From positions 93,208,215 through 93,272,214 of the forward strand of contig CM018696.1 of NCBI GenBank assembly GCA_009363875.1: a stretch of DNA of 64,000 nucleotides. Direction: 5' to 3'. Shown here piece after piece: positions 10,641 through 22,758 of this stretch (within the stretch, counting starts at the first letter, position 1; the number at the start of each line of letters is the position of its first letter). Source of the stretch: Mikania micrantha (taxonomy: Eukaryota > Streptophyta > Magnoliopsida > Asterales > Asteraceae). The notes beneath the pieces were generated by a model that had not been told where the DNA came from, searched no databases, and saw only the letters and a program-made list of their open reading frames with translations. A program made the translations under genes and the position numbers.

Positions 10641-11081
10641 TAGTGAGGATTTTCTGGAGTCGTTGGAAGCGCACCACGTGTCTTGTGCTGTTTAAAATTT
10701 GTACTCGTTTTTATTAGGATTACCGGGCCAAAAATTATAAAATTAGATTAAATATTAAAGAGTGACAGGACTGAAAATTATGTAACAAGGAGTTGCGTGG
10801 GTTTTCTCACACCTTGAAGAAAAGTAAAACAAGGAAAGGCCATCAAGACTATACTAGTTATACAAAGCCATACGAGAAATCTATATGGCTCACATACGAC
10901 TTTGGAAGACTTTACGATGAAAGTTAAATGAGTCAAATAAAATATATTTGAACGGGTCATATAGAGCGTCAGTTACGTCTAAAAGACAAATTTTAAGGTT
11001 TGAGTTTAATTTCTTAGTTTTCTTGAAAGACAAATTTTATTTAAAATAAGTTTAACAAGTATATAATATTTTAGTTTTCAA

Positions 11082-11109
11082 CTCGTGTAACACACGAGAT
11101 TTAACCTAG
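11082..11109 (+). mobile_element. Helitron-like 3' terminus
   Basis: A perfect 7-bp stem, CTCGTGT and ACACGAG (11082-11098, 3-nt loop), lies seven nucleotides before CTAG, and a T follows at 11110. A hairpin just upstream of a CTRR end inserted before T is the classical 3' end of plant Helitrons. I could not identify the 5' end. Confidence 0.42.
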
Positions 11110-11231
11110 TAATTTATAAACACAACCCGAGAGTCGATCAAGGGATGCACGGGTTGGATAAAATGAAATTACATATCGCCCATAATAGTTACACAGAATT
11201 ACAATTCTTACCCCTTTACTAAACCTTATTT

Positions 11232-11984
11232 CTAAAGAAAAATAAAACACTCAAGGGATACTAATGGGTTTTCAAGTGATTCATCCTTGCTTGTACTCGT
11301 TAGTAACCTGCCACTCTCCACCCTCCCCACACCTGATCGCAGTTCGGACTTCCTGACCCTTTCATGCAAATCGGACCCTACTCGACCCGGAGATTTTCCC
11401 GTCCTCCTACCCGACAAGCTTCGCCCGATCTCATTCCTACTCCCACCACTACCTCCCGCCACTGTACGTTTAGCCGGAGACCTCGAACGAGCCGAGGGAA
11501 TGTTTCCATAACCCGGTCTCTGCCGGCCAGCAGACCCAAACCCGGGTTCACGACCGCTTCTTTCCGGTACAAATTTGACCCGACCCGGAGAGTGTTCGTT
11601 GCCTCTAACCGGCGATTTTCGAAGCGGCTGAAACTCTCCAGATGCCAGACTCCGACTCCCAGACTTCACCGGCGATCTCATGATCGCTTTCTGGCGGTTG
11701 TCGTCGTCGTCGTCGAATGTTGTGGAGGAAATATTTTCGCTCATTGTGCTACAGATATCGGAGATGATTGGATCTTCAAGAACATGATCTTCTGGTCGGA
11801 ATTTGAACGAATTTGTTTTAGGATTATCTTGAATTTTGATGAACGGACTGGCATTTGGAGTTTGGGATAGAACTTCTTTAACCGTCTCCACGTCGACAAC
11901 CGGTGGAGCTCTGCTTGATCTTGATAAATGTCGGTGAGAAGTAGAAGATGGAGGGTGTTTACTGGTGCTTACACAACACCCCAT
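11232..11984 (-). CDS. MGCC-type small Ser/Arg-rich protein, predicted N-myristoylated, function unknown
   Basis: This is an intact single-exon gene of 250 residues that I take to be a real host gene. I choose the ATG at 11984 because it gives the N-terminus MGCCVSTSK, a strong N-myristoylation context (Met-Gly-Cys-Cys, Ser at position 6), which implies membrane attachment. An ATG 39 bp upstream is in frame but would bury that signal. A short conserved-looking motif, VETVKEVLSQTP, lies near residue 35-45. It is followed by an acidic DDDDDN run near residue 90 and a long S/R/G-rich, probably disordered region. The C-terminus is ENPLVSLECFIFL. I recall plant-specific proteins with this MGCC start, TVKEVLSETP-like motif and SLECFIFL-like end, annotated as uncharacterised. 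No enzymatic function can be inferred. The region has a higher GC content than its surroundings. Confidence 0.82.
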   Translation of the reverse strand: MGCCVSTSKHPPSSTSHRHLSRSSRAPPVVDVETVKEVLSQTPNASPFIKIQDNPKTNSFKFRPEDHVLEDPIISDICSTMSENISSTTFDDDDDNRQKAIMRSPVKSGSRSLASGEFQPLRKSPVRGNEHSPGRVKFVPERSGREPGFGSAGRQRPGYGNIPSARSRSPAKRTVAGGSGGSRNEIGRSLSGRRTGKSPGRVGSDLHERVRKSELRSGVGRVESGRLLTSTSKDESLENPLVSLECFIFL

Positions 11985-12126
11985 TATCGAACTCAGCTTT
12001 TTCAGGTGAACTTCTGATAACAAAAAAGCCTAATGCGGTGGTTTGAGATCATCGGCGGCGGTGGTGATTTTGAGGAGGGGGCAGAAAGGTAGGTAAGGAG
12101 ATTTAGGAAGCGGGGGTGGTGTATGG

Positions 12127-12138
12127 TGTATTTATTGG
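12127..12138 (-). promoter_or_regulatory. Possible CCAAT/TATA region of the MGCC gene
   Basis: On the minus strand CCAATAAATACA lies about 145 nt upstream of the chosen ATG. It could serve as a TATA-like box preceded by CCAAT. This is position and motif only. Confidence 0.35.
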
Positions 12139-12280
12139 CGGGTGATGCAAATTGACAAAAACAGATGGGTTGGGTTGGATCGGGTCGGGTGGGGGTGGGA
12201 GGGACAATTCATTCCTTCAAATGAATCAAAATCAATGAATATTGTGTTTCTATTTCGTTGTTATTTGTTCGTGATAGTAG

Positions 12281-12425
12281 CAGGGGCTCGCCCCCCTTTT
12301 TTCGTGTAGTAGTGTAAATTTTTCGATACGTAGTGTAAAATTTTTAAAAACCTGTATTTCGCCCCCCTGGAAAGAAAAAAAATTTTCGCCCCCCCCTGGA
12401 ATACCTGTCAAGCTTCGCCACTGGA
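12281..12425. repeat. C-run repeat, class unknown
   Basis: Two CGCCCCCCTGGAA-like segments near 12360-12400 and a hairpin-like GGGGCTCGCCCCC near 12285 suggest a decayed transposon end. Repeated TAGTGTAAATTTT segments lie between. The class cannot be assigned. Confidence 0.35.
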
Positions 12426-12429
12426 CAGT

Positions 12430-13587
12430 CGTTTCACGCCTACCTCAATACGTCCGTTCAAACTTGCATAAAATCTAATTTAATTTATAGTTAGAAGTAA
12501 CATAAAATCTAAGTTTTGAATAGAACTTAGGTCGGAACATAGATGAGTTCGGTTTTGATCGAACAAAATTTATGTTGAACCCTTGATAAAAATAAATACG
12601 TTAGATTGGGGGATTCGTTGAAAATGAGTTGAATGATTTGTTTATCAACTCTTTTAGTTGAACATAGTGAGACTAAGGAGATAGTGGTTGGTCGACTAAA
12701 GGTTAGAGTGAGGATAAACGCATATTCATTCTCGGTTCCTCTGTTTGTTGCGAGAGAGCTAATCAAACGGGAGGACGCTAAACCTTATGTTGTGAGGAAG
12801 GGTGAGTGACGTCGGAATGAGCGGTTAGGCTTAGAGCTGTTAACAAATATGGAAAACTCAGAGCGTATTAAACATAATTTTCTAAAAGTTTAAAATAGAA
12901 ATAAACTATATGTAAAATTAATTAATAATTATAAATAATATATATATATATATAATATATAATTGCTAAACCCAAAAAACACTGCAAACCACATTTGTTA
13001 TTGATTCACAAGTTATTCTGAATTCAAAATAGTTAAAGTATCAACAATAAATTCATACAAATCGTCCAAGCATAATTAGTGTTTAAACAAATATAAGCAT
13101 GTTTAGAAAAATATAGGGTTTCGTTTAGAGAGGAAAAAAATGGTTCAACCACTGTCCAATTCGTCAGTTTAACTGTTCCGACTGATAATCGGACGGTTCA
13201 ACGAAGAGTGGTCCAGAGACATTAAACCAAACCGGTTTTGGTGATGGTTGCTGCCTTGCTGGTTCAAAGGCCGGGTTTATCTAGTCCTGTCACGAAATAC
13301 GTTTGTATAAGTAATTGCCACTAAGCTATGGAACAATGTTAAAATATCTCAAATTTAAATCCGAATAAAATAGTAATTTGGTTTAAAGGAATTTAAGGTT
13401 ATAAATATTTATATTTGTCTTTATAAAAAAAACAATTTTAATTTTATATTTGTTGGATATGTATATAACGAAGAGGAAAAATTACAAGGAAGTTTCTGCC
13501 GAAGCAGTCAAGAAAACAATTATTAATCAACTTTAAAGTTATATAGATGTCGGGGATGGTACGGATGTTAACCATTTCTTATTGCGA
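12430..13587. other. Intergenic, no gene seen
   Basis: This is AT-rich sequence with a TA microsatellite near 12939-12956. An open frame at 12527-12766 has no recognisable domain or gene-like features. Confidence 0.5.
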
Positions 13588-13772
13588 TAACCGAATAACT
13601 ACATCTTATTACTTTGGGGCACACATTAAAGTAAATATAAATGTGCATGTTTTTTCTTGTTTTTTATTTAATATAAGTAAACCTACATTAATTAAAGAAA
13701 AAAGTATAAAACTACACTTTTATATTTAATTTAGTATGAGCCCTAAAGTAATAAGATGTTAATATTCGGTTA
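13588..13772. mobile_element. MITE with about 33-bp or longer inverted ends
   Basis: TAACCGAATAACTACATC (13588 on) is mirrored by GATGTTAATATTCGGTTA (ending 13772). The inverted similarity continues inward through CTTATTACTTTGGGGC/GCCCTAAAGTAATAAG and further, so most of the 185 bp can fold back. No convincing target-site duplication is visible, and the superfamily is unknown. Confidence 0.7.
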
Positions 13773-16175
13773 ACACAATAGGCGTACTTTAATATTTGAT
13801 CATCTCCCTATAGATGTGTGTGTATTGAATGTATTACAAAATTATAACTCAAATGAGTGATATCGAATTTTTAAAAGATGATTATAATACTCATAGATTA
13901 AAATAAATAAATAAATAAATAAATAATAAAACATCTTTTAAACGTGGGACCGTCTTTCACACATCTAACAATAGCATTCTAAACTATGTAAAATATCATT
14001 TCTAAAACGAACACCTTACAAATAGACACAAACATACAATACACATCACACGTTGATAGCGTTGATTTCCGTATGACAAGCTTGTATTTTAGTGGTATAT
14101 AATATAGATAATTTGAAATTTTGTTTGATAGTAAGGACCAAGGACCAAACCACGTTTTATCTATGGTTGTGTTGCTCTTACACCATGAAACTTGAATATA
14201 CACCGCAAATATATCCTTAGTTGGCTTATATGTGTTGTATGTATCCTCATATGTGACATTTTTTGTCATTCGAAATTTAATATGACCCGTACAGTCAAGG
14301 GTCATATTATTATGTGTGTCTGGAAAAACATGATAATATAGGATAATAATTGGTTTGTATACAGGTTGTACATGTGTATACGACGCGTATTATTTTCATA
14401 TACTGGCCGTATAGGCCTATAAAGGTTGTATTGAGAACACGTATTGTTTTAGTAATGCAAATTGTTTGGATTATTTAGTAAGACGTAGTATTTTTTTGAA
14501 AAAAAAAACTTTTACATACTGTTTAGATGAATTGAATGAATATGTCTCAACTAAATATTCACATTCAAATTTGTAATTCAAATTAATACAATAATGATGT
14601 TTTGGGACGAGAGTTTTTTTTAGCGAACATTCAAATGTTTCTTACACACCGGAAAACAGTCATGTAATATATGAAAAACAAAATTTTCATTCATTAAACT
14701 ACTAATCATAACGTTTGTTTAATGGAAAGATTGACCACATGAAATCTTCTCACGGCATGTGAAGTCGGCCAAGTTTGCCAAATTTGAATTATGAGCCTCA
14801 TGTTAACTCTTCTTGCTGTTTATCAGGTTTGAACGTGAAACATTAGGTTGATCTTTCATATGCGCAACAACGCGAATACGGTTTTAAAAATAACCAAGAT
14901 ACCTCTATGAAAGCAATCAAGACACCAGTTTCGAAAGTCAGCCATCATACGTGGAACATGGCGATTACGGGTTCGTGTATTCCGACCTTCAACAAAGCAA
15001 CCCGAAAGTCACTTATCCCGAAGAATATAGATTCCACAACAAAGCAATGAAACTGAGAACTTGAAAATAAATAAACGAGGTAATACTTATTTATTATTTA
15101 GCATCACTAGTTATTATTATTTGCGTATGTATATATGAATAATTAATATTATTTGTATATATACATTATTTATAATTATTATTATGTTTTATGAAGTTAT
15201 GTATGAAGAAGCATTGGTAGGTTGGGAACATAGCAACATATGAAGCTACATAACACTCTATCAAGCATAAAAAACATAACCTCGCCAACGTTTCAATCTC
15301 ATATACAATTGCAACAAAAAATTAAAAAAAAAAAAAGAATCAGTGATATGGCGCCCCCAATATGGCTTTGCTGGCCTATATGACATGTTTAACTCCAAAC
15401 AATAAGCGGAATTCTTCAACTTTGGAATGAAAATAACACTCGACTACAGTACGAGGTATCGGCCTGTACGGCCTGTACAATAGTTGATGTATGAAAATTT
15501 ATGTCATTATAGTGGAATGACACTCAAATTGTATGGGTCATATAATGTTGATAGTATGTTAATTTATGAAGTAGGGATGTTTAAATAGCCGAAATGTTCT
15601 CTATCCATGATACTTTAAGTTACATGTGAGAATTCCTACAGTCTACCCTTTTGTTAACTTGATTTCCCTACGTTTTCGTAGTGGGAAACTTTTGCGAATG
15701 TTGCCACTCATGCATAGTGTGACAACAAACATGATATTGAATATATAAATGTAGATGAAAAAATGGTTGTGATTATCACTACAAAGAAAAACGTTAAATC
15801 ATACTCTGTTTTAAAAAATGTGTCACTCTTCCATAAAAAATGGAACCGTATTGAGTCATGAAATCAAACATCAATATCCGAATTTAAAAACAAAACACAA
15901 AATGACAAAACTTAATTTGTATCCTTTATCTTTAATGTATAAAATAATAACCAGTAGTTTTGTGTATTAGGTGTGAAACTTGGATCTTATATGCGATATA
16001 ATATTACAGACCTAATTTTGCTTGTTAATTTTAGTAATGAAGCATGAAACTTGGATGTTATATGCGATACAGTAAGAACGTAAAAAGTTATGCATTATGA
16101 TTCGTTTTAAGTGAAAGTCAATAAATTTCAGAACTTCAATTACTAGAATAGAATAGAATAGATGACATTATAAGG
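13773..16175. other. Intergenic, no gene seen
   Basis: The stretch contains an AAAT microsatellite (about 13903-13927) and short palindromic runs around TGGCCGTATAGGCC (14404-14419) and CGGCCTGTACGGCCTG (15459-15475). No gene can be supported. Confidence 0.5.
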
Positions 16176-16179
16176 TGAT

Positions 16180-16735
16180 ATTTAGGCCTATAAACGAACC
16201 AAACAGCTCGTGAACTGTTCGGCGAGAAATTCGTTTATGTTCGTTTATAAATGAATGAACACGGACATCAAATTTCTGTTCGTTTAATTAAATTAACGAA
16301 GATGAACATACCTAGTGTTCGTTTATTTATGTTCATGTTCGTTTATTTTGTGTTCGTTAATGTTCGTTAACTATGTAATGCTAGTTTATGTTAGGTTAAC
16401 TATCTAATTTACCAATGATATATATTTACATTTAAGAGACTTGTCGTTTGTGTTCGTTTATGCTTGTTCAATTGTGTTCCTTTATGCTTGCTCAATTATT
16501 TTCATGTTCGTTTATGATTGTTTAATGGTGTTAAATAATGTTCATTTATTTTGGTTCGTTTGTGTTCATTTATGTTCATGAACAGTTCGTTTAACTTATT
16601 AATGAACGAACATAAACGAACACGAACATATTCATTTTCTTAATTAACGAACACGAACACAAATTTCATGTTCATTAATGTGTTCGTGTTCGTGTTTGGT
16701 TAAATCTAAACGAACGAACACGAACATGCCCGTTT
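16180..16735. repeat. GTTCGTTTATG-rich degenerate repeat
   Basis: Dozens of variants of GTTCGTTTATG occur, mostly direct in the left part and as the reverse complement (CATAAACGAAC) in the right part. This gives an imperfect fold-back of about 550 bp, probably an old MITE-like element. Exact ends could not be fixed. Confidence 0.6.
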
Positions 16736-17044
16736 GAGTTTAAATGAGTCATTTTTAAAAATTTAAATTTAGTTCAACTTAAAATGAATTGTAACTAAAC
16801 AAATAATCAATTTTTGTAATCTTTGGTATTTATTCATCATACATATTATTAATAATTATTATCCATTTTAAACTATTTTACTCACATAGTTTTTTGGTTA
16901 CGCATCTTAACTCGTATTGTGTTAAGAAATTACATATCTCAACATGTTATATACTAATATACTATGATGTTATAAATTTCAATCGTAAGTGCATTAATTG
17001 TCCACCCAAACACATTTATCTTCCATTGGGTCAAGATTAACATA

Positions 17045-17724
17045 TCTATATTTGATATATATTCCCTCAACCAAATAGGATAGTCCTACAACGGCTTTTG
17101 GGGCTTTTTTGTTGTGACGAATTCTGATATGTGTAAAAAAATTGTTTTTATATTTGTAATTAATCTACATATTTTAACTGTGATTTATGTTTCTTGTAGC
17201 TTTCTTATTCATGATTATCTATATTTTCTATTAAGTATTGAATGTAACAAGATTAACTTTTACTTCAAGCATAAGTTTATCTAACTATCCAGAATTAGCA
17301 TATATACATTTAGAAACCTAATGAACATAAATAATAATTTAAAAATAATAATAATATAATATAATAATAATAATACTATAAAATAATATAATAATAATAA
17401 TAATAATAGTAAAATAATAATATAATATAATAATAATAATAATAATAAAAATATTATAATATTAGTATAATAATAATATTATAACAATATTATATAATTT
17501 TATCTTTTTGATTTTTACGGATAAATGAGACTTGTATATAATTATGTGATTCAAGTTTAGGCATTTTTTATTTATCTACAATTATTTTTAAAATGTTTTC
17601 TGTTTTGATTTAAAGTTTAAGACGTATGACAGCTTTATGCTATATGAGTTTAAATTTTTAAGATCGTGTTTTTATTCCTGTTAAATATGGGGTTACCGCC
17701 GCAACGCGTTGAGTAACCCTCTAG
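17045..17724 (+). mobile_element. Helitron-like element, 5' end tentative
   Basis: The 3' end carries the palindrome CAACGCGTTG (17702-17711) followed by AGTAACCCT and CTAG (17721-17724) before a host T. The 5' boundary is only a guess, from a TC preceded by A at 17045 (TCTATATTTGATATAT). There are no coding domains, so it would be non-autonomous. Confidence 0.35.
17336..17485. repeat. AAT/ATA microsatellite
   Basis: This is a long run of AATAATAAT-type units with interruptions, low complexity throughout. Confidence 0.9.
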
Positions 17725-17754
17725 TTGATTATATAATGATAGTACGTATCTATA

Positions 17755-18764
17755 TCTATAATAATGTTATATTACGATTTTTGTTTTGCTTTTTAGAAAT
17801 TAGAATTACAGTTTTCATTGTTTACTTAAACCTAATACATTTGGCCCCAAACTAACATAGTCATGAAAAGTAGACATGTATACGGGTGGTTGTGGTGTTA
17901 GAAAGTAATCAACCTATAGTTATTATGCGCATGTCTATCAAAAATAAGTTTTAGATTAACTTGTATTTGACTAAGACCTACAATAATTAGCTTTTTTAGT
18001 GACATACCCTCACTATTCACATAAGCCAAACCTGTTTTCTTTTTACACATAAACAAAGGTACTTACACTCACGATTAATGACGTGTGAACCAATCTTACT
18101 CTCTTAATAAATGATTCCAACAAAATGTCACATGGCATGCTCATATTCTTTCAAAAAAATTACACATGAAACTACCAATCAATGCAATTAAAAATGCAAA
18201 TTGTTTACATAAATACATTAAATAAATTATAATATTAATTGATAACATCTATAATAATTATAGTCTATGTTTATATATATGTGTATATACATACACACAC
18301 ATATATACACAAATATATACACAAAAGAACATTTTTTATGAACATTTATTTTTAAATTTTTTATTATAAAAAAAATTTAGTGTTGTGTGTAAAAACTAAA
18401 ATTAAGATATATAGAAAAATGATTGTATGCAATTATCAAGTTTAATTATCTACATATAGTACCACCGTACCAATATTTTAACTACAGATGTCTTCATATA
18501 TGGTAAGTTATGTTTATATTAACATTCAATATTATGTTACATGCATTATGTATTTAACTCAAAATATTAATTTAATATCCATCTAATTACAAAATTATTC
18601 AACTGATACAAATTCTTCTAATTTTTTAAATTAGTAGTATAAGCTTAAATACATTAAATCTTAAAACCATAATAAAGTTATTTTAATTATTTAAATTACA
18701 AAGACATTATAAAATTACATAATTTTATACAGAAACCCGTGTAATACACGGGTCTATAATCTAG
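17755..18764 (+). mobile_element. Helitron-like non-autonomous element
   Basis: The 3' end has a perfect 8-bp stem, CCCGTGTA and TACACGGG (18736-18752), then TCTATAAT, then CTAG (18761-18764) followed by T. The 5' end is proposed at TCTATAATAATG (17755), preceded by A. There is no Rep/helicase coding, and the interior is AT-rich. Confidence 0.5.
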
Positions 18765-19578
18765 TTTTTAATAAAATTATAAAACCTTCCATCATAAAAA
18801 CAAACAATTCTGTATCATAAACTCAAAAATATGCTCAGTTATAAAACTCAGACAATCATGAATTTTTATACGGTGTATCCAATTACAAAGGTTCAATAAA
18901 CCCAATAGACTGTCTTATATAACATTCTTTTACTTGTTAAAAACAGTGAAACCAAAATTAAATTGTTTTCAAATCATGAAAAACGGACTTTTTTTACTAC
19001 GGTTCAATTTTATGCAAAACAAGCTCAAGCTAAACCATGCTCACTCTTAAATTTAAGAAGCGTAGGGCCATTCGTTTAGCTACATAACTTAGGTATTATC
19101 ATTGTAGATTGTAGTAATGTGCCCGATTATATTCGATTCAACCTTAGAACAAAAAAAATGATAGAAATGTTTGATCAATGGAAATGCTTAACTAATAGCT
19201 CGGTCAGGTTTTTGGTGTTGAACATAAAAAATGCTCAATTATAGAACGTAGGAGTGCTCATGGTTCAGTTTTAAACCACCCAAACCAGTCAATTCATTGG
19301 TTTGGTTTGTGGTCGGTTTTTCTCAAAACATCTGTTAGTCGGTTTTAAAAGTTTAAAATCGTAGTAAACAGTTTGATTTACGGTTTTCACTAAAAACTAG
19401 TTGTTAAAAAAGGACCGGACCGTGTAACATACATGCATACACATATTATATAGACAAATTAAGCGTAAATCCTAGCTGGTTTCACACGGGCTTGATCGAT
19501 GCAACAAACGGCCAACACTAAATTTTGTTCGTCTCACAAAATTACTTACTTTTTAGGATAAAACCGTAATTAATCATC
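18765..19578. other. Intergenic, no gene seen
   Basis: This is AT-rich sequence with fragments reminiscent of AACCGGTTT-type repeats near 19270-19380. No gene is supported. Confidence 0.45.
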
Positions 19579-19581
19579 TTA

Positions 19582-20351
19582 GGGGCCGTTTGGTTGGGTC
19601 TGAACCATTAAGTGCTGAATGGTTAAGATGTCTGAATGGTTAAGAGGGTCTGAACCATTAAGTGCTGAAACAATTAAAACTGTTTGGTTTGCACATCTGA
19701 ATGAAAATAAAAAAATAAAAAAATCCTTTTTTTTTTCATTCAAAACCTACCTGCTACCCCCCGCCCCCACCCCTCGTCTTTTCTTTTGTTCAAACCTTCG
19801 ATGCTTTGAAGCCACCATCAAGCAAGTGTTTTCAAATCAGATCTGAAGTCACCATCAAGCAACCGTCGCCACCATTGAAGCCACCATCAAGCAACCCTGT
19901 TGATGCCACCGTTGAAGCCATTGATTACCGTCCACTGTCGCAGGGACGAGCAGCGGCGGCGTGGTCGGGAGCGGCGGTGGAGCCGGCACCTTGACGTTCT
20001 GCGGCTGAATCAGAAGATCGTCGGTGGATCGCTGACAGTAGTGACGGGAGGCTGTTGGGTTTCGATCGAAGGGTGCGGTAGTTGTTGGGTTCCGATCTGG
20101 AGCGGTGGCGACGGGCGTGGTGGCTGTGGGGAGACGATTGGGAAGGTGGTGTCGGAGGCGATCTGGTTGATGGGGAGTAGTGGTTCCATTCAGACCTTCT
20201 TTCATCATTCAGACTTGTTGTGATATCTGAATGGTTCAGACCTCCATTCAGACATTTGGGTCCATTCAGATGTGTGTTTTTCTTGCGAAACAAACGGTCT
20301 AAATCTGAACCATTCAGATTCAGACCTATTCAGACCCAACCAAACAGCCCC
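19582..20351. mobile_element. Harbinger/PIF-like non-autonomous element
   Basis: The ends are inverted repeats: GGGGCCGTTTGGTTGGGTCT at the left, and CAACCAAACAGCCCC closing the right. A 3-bp TTA duplication flanks them (19579-19581 and 20352-20354), which is the usual PIF/Harbinger target. Subterminal repeats of TCTGAACCATT and its complement fill both sides. The central part (19800-20150) is much more GC-rich than the ends and contains three copies of GAAGCCACCATCAAGCAA-like sequence. This could be a captured host fragment or a tandem expansion. There is no transposase, and the ORFs in the centre overlap in several frames without domains. Confidence 0.78.
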
Positions 20352-20451
20352 TTAGTCAAAAGTCTCGGCCGACTATAACTTATTGGTTTATGTGCTCACA
20401 GCTGCTACTTTGTGGTATTGCTAATTTAATATACACATAATAATCTTAGTT

Positions 20452-20677
20452 ACCAAAGAGCATATGGTACTTCCGGATTCTCACAAATAGGAGGTCTTGG
20501 ATTCAAAACCCTTCTGCAGCAAAAAAGGGGTATGAGGAAAGTCAAGAGATTTTTCCAGTGGGGTTTTCTCTTGGGGTGGTTATGGTGGCTCATGGAAGGT
20601 TCAGGCAACTAGACATTGTTGACATGTCCTGGAAACAGTGGGTTCACACGATTGAGACCTTCGCCGTTAAAAAAAAA
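20452..20677 (+). mobile_element. Intact SINE with 16-bp target-site duplication
   Basis: The element is flanked by perfect 16-bp copies of CATAATAATCTTAGTT (20436-20451 and 20678-20693). It starts ACCAAAGAGC, has a B-box-like GGATTCAAAACCC near 20500, and ends GAGACCTTCGCCGTT plus an A-run. It is the same family as the split SINE at 533/8092 and serves as the reference copy for it. The flawless duplication indicates a fairly recent insertion. Confidence 0.85.
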
Positions 20678-20693
20678 CATAATAATCTTAGTT

Positions 20694-22124
20694 TGTTATA
20701 TGTTAGGCATTAAATGAAGTTCGATTAATCATAAAGGATGCACAATTGTTGCCTTTTTTTGCGTTTATATTTGGGTTTGTTGGCGTACATTATTACGACT
20801 AAGGAATGTGCACACTCTTACGATTAAGTATGCTTTAAAATTTCTTTCACGTGTTTCACTTTTTACATGGGATTTCTAATATTGTAAATGTAATTGCTAT
20901 TATACGTGGGTTTAAATTGATACACACACATATCAGTTAAGTATACCGGACCTGACGCAGCGCTCGGATCCTAAATCCTAGTTCGTTCTATGTATCTTAT
21001 AAGAGATTAATTATTAAACTTTTTTCTGGAAAACAATAACTTCTATTGATGAGCCAAATTTATAATAATATTTATTTTATTATTATATTAGATTGAAAAC
21101 CCATATATTATATGAGTTAATTAACATATTATAAACACACAAATTTATGAAGTTTATATCTTGATATCATCATTAATTACTAACCTAAAAATAATAAAGA
21201 TTTATATCTTTTCATGTTTAAATTTTAAAGTATTCATGCCTTAGATAATTATTTATATTTATTAGCATTAAATTATTTATTTATTATAATATAAAAACTT
21301 AATAACAAGGTATATTTATGTCTTAGTCCCTGAAAGCTAACGTGCTAAACAATGTGTTCGGAAGAAAATGATTTAGTCAGACCATGTGTAGTGTCACGTG
21401 ATGATGGCGTGAGAGAGGCTAGCCACGTCACCTTGGCGTCCTTCTTTTACTACATAGGGCCGCGACTGCGTGAGGGAGAAGGTGTGAGTGTGATCACCGC
21501 ATGAGAAGAGAAGAAAGGAAAAAAAAATGAGGGTTGATAGAGGCTTGATGAAGGAGTGATGAGATAATGATGATGTTAGTTGTTTATTTGACATCTATGC
21601 TAAGTGATGGGGACTTTATCCCTGCATATTTCCTTATAGTAAAACTCCAGTTGTAGATATATACTTAAAAGAATCCCACCCGAGGTATTGTCGACTTGTC
21701 GTGTAGTTTATGGCGTCCGAGAATGATTATTTATAAAATTAGTCAAGACTTAATGATGAAGCTTTTGCTTGAAGAGATCAGTCAGAGTTGGGTGATCCCA
21801 TCATCAATCCTCACATTTCACTCTCCACCTTCTTTTGCCTTTTATTTGTTTATATAATATTCCAATCAAAAACGTCTTATTTTATTCTATTTCTAACTAA
21901 CTTAGAAAATTTATGTATTACATAGTTAAATGAATAAATATTTAAATAATAATTGCTAATTATTTAGATAGAAACTTTAATACACTTATTTAGATTTTAG
22001 AAATATATTATTTAATAATATCATTATTATTTAATTAGGGAGAAACAATATAACGAGAAAACATCAGATAATAACACATGTCCTCTCATTTAATACGAAA
22101 TAAAGGCAATAAAACAAAGTTAAA
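20694..22124. other. Intergenic, no gene seen
   Basis: A possible Helitron-type end (CTAG at 20978-20981 after a CCGGACC...GGATCC inverted pair) is present but weak. A 66-codon open frame at 21394-21594 on the minus strand starts like a secretory peptide but has no further support. Confidence 0.4.
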
Positions 22125-22758
22125 TCTATCTATTATGATAAACTAAAATGTTTTTGCTTATGTGTCACTACCATAATTAATCTTCCTTTAAATTTGTCAT
22201 GTGTCAACCCCACATTTAATTTTAAAAAATATTGACACATGTCAATTTATAATTAAAAACAATAAAACAAATAGATCCTATTATTATGCTAAAATTTAAA
22301 TTACACCAATCCTATTTTTATGTTAACAAATTTTAATTGTATTTTTCTTTTAACATTTATTTCATTATTATTAAGATTATATATTAATACTATTTTTTTC
22401 AAAATCAAAGGAATATTGCACATATATAAATACAAACCTAACTTATGTATTGAAGTTATATTTTAATTAAAATATAACTGACTTTTTCAAATAAGACAAT
22501 TTACTCACACATATCATTTGCAATGTGAACAAATAAAAGTAAAGGCCAACCGTTGTCAAAAGATGGTTTTTTACTGAAACAACCAATTTTTTCACGGATA
22601 ACTGTACGTTATATATAAAGAAGTTTTAAAGATTTATAAATTGTATTTGTAATTATAAAATGTATTTATATACAATTGATTATGTAATTCATCATAAATA
22701 TATTTTAACCGCGTCATTTGTTACTCAAATCCGTGTAATACTCGGGTTTATAACCTAG
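22125..22758 (+). mobile_element. Helitron-like non-autonomous element
   Basis: The 5' end TCTATCTATTATGATAAA follows an A at 22124. The 3' end has an imperfect hairpin CCGTGTAATACTCGG (22731-22745), then GTTTATAAC and CTAG (22755-22758), then T. An insertion between A and T with a TC start, a 3' hairpin and a CTRR end fits a small Helitron derivative. No coding sequence is present. Confidence 0.5.

Noticed and set aside
11287..11870. Plus-strand open frames over the MGCC gene
   Set aside because: They are antisense to a frame with a convincing N-terminus and tail. High GC keeps the other strand open.
19806..20293. Four overlapping frames in the Harbinger-like element
   Set aside because: They are mutually overlapping in a GC-rich low-complexity core. 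No transposase motif is present.
20978..20981. Possible further Helitron end (CTAG after CCGGACC...GGATCC)
   Set aside because: The stem is weak and no matching 5' end was seen.
21394..21594. 66-codon frame starting like a secreted peptide
   Set aside because: There is no conserved feature, no promoter signal and no second exon. The hydrophobic part lies in a T-rich segment.
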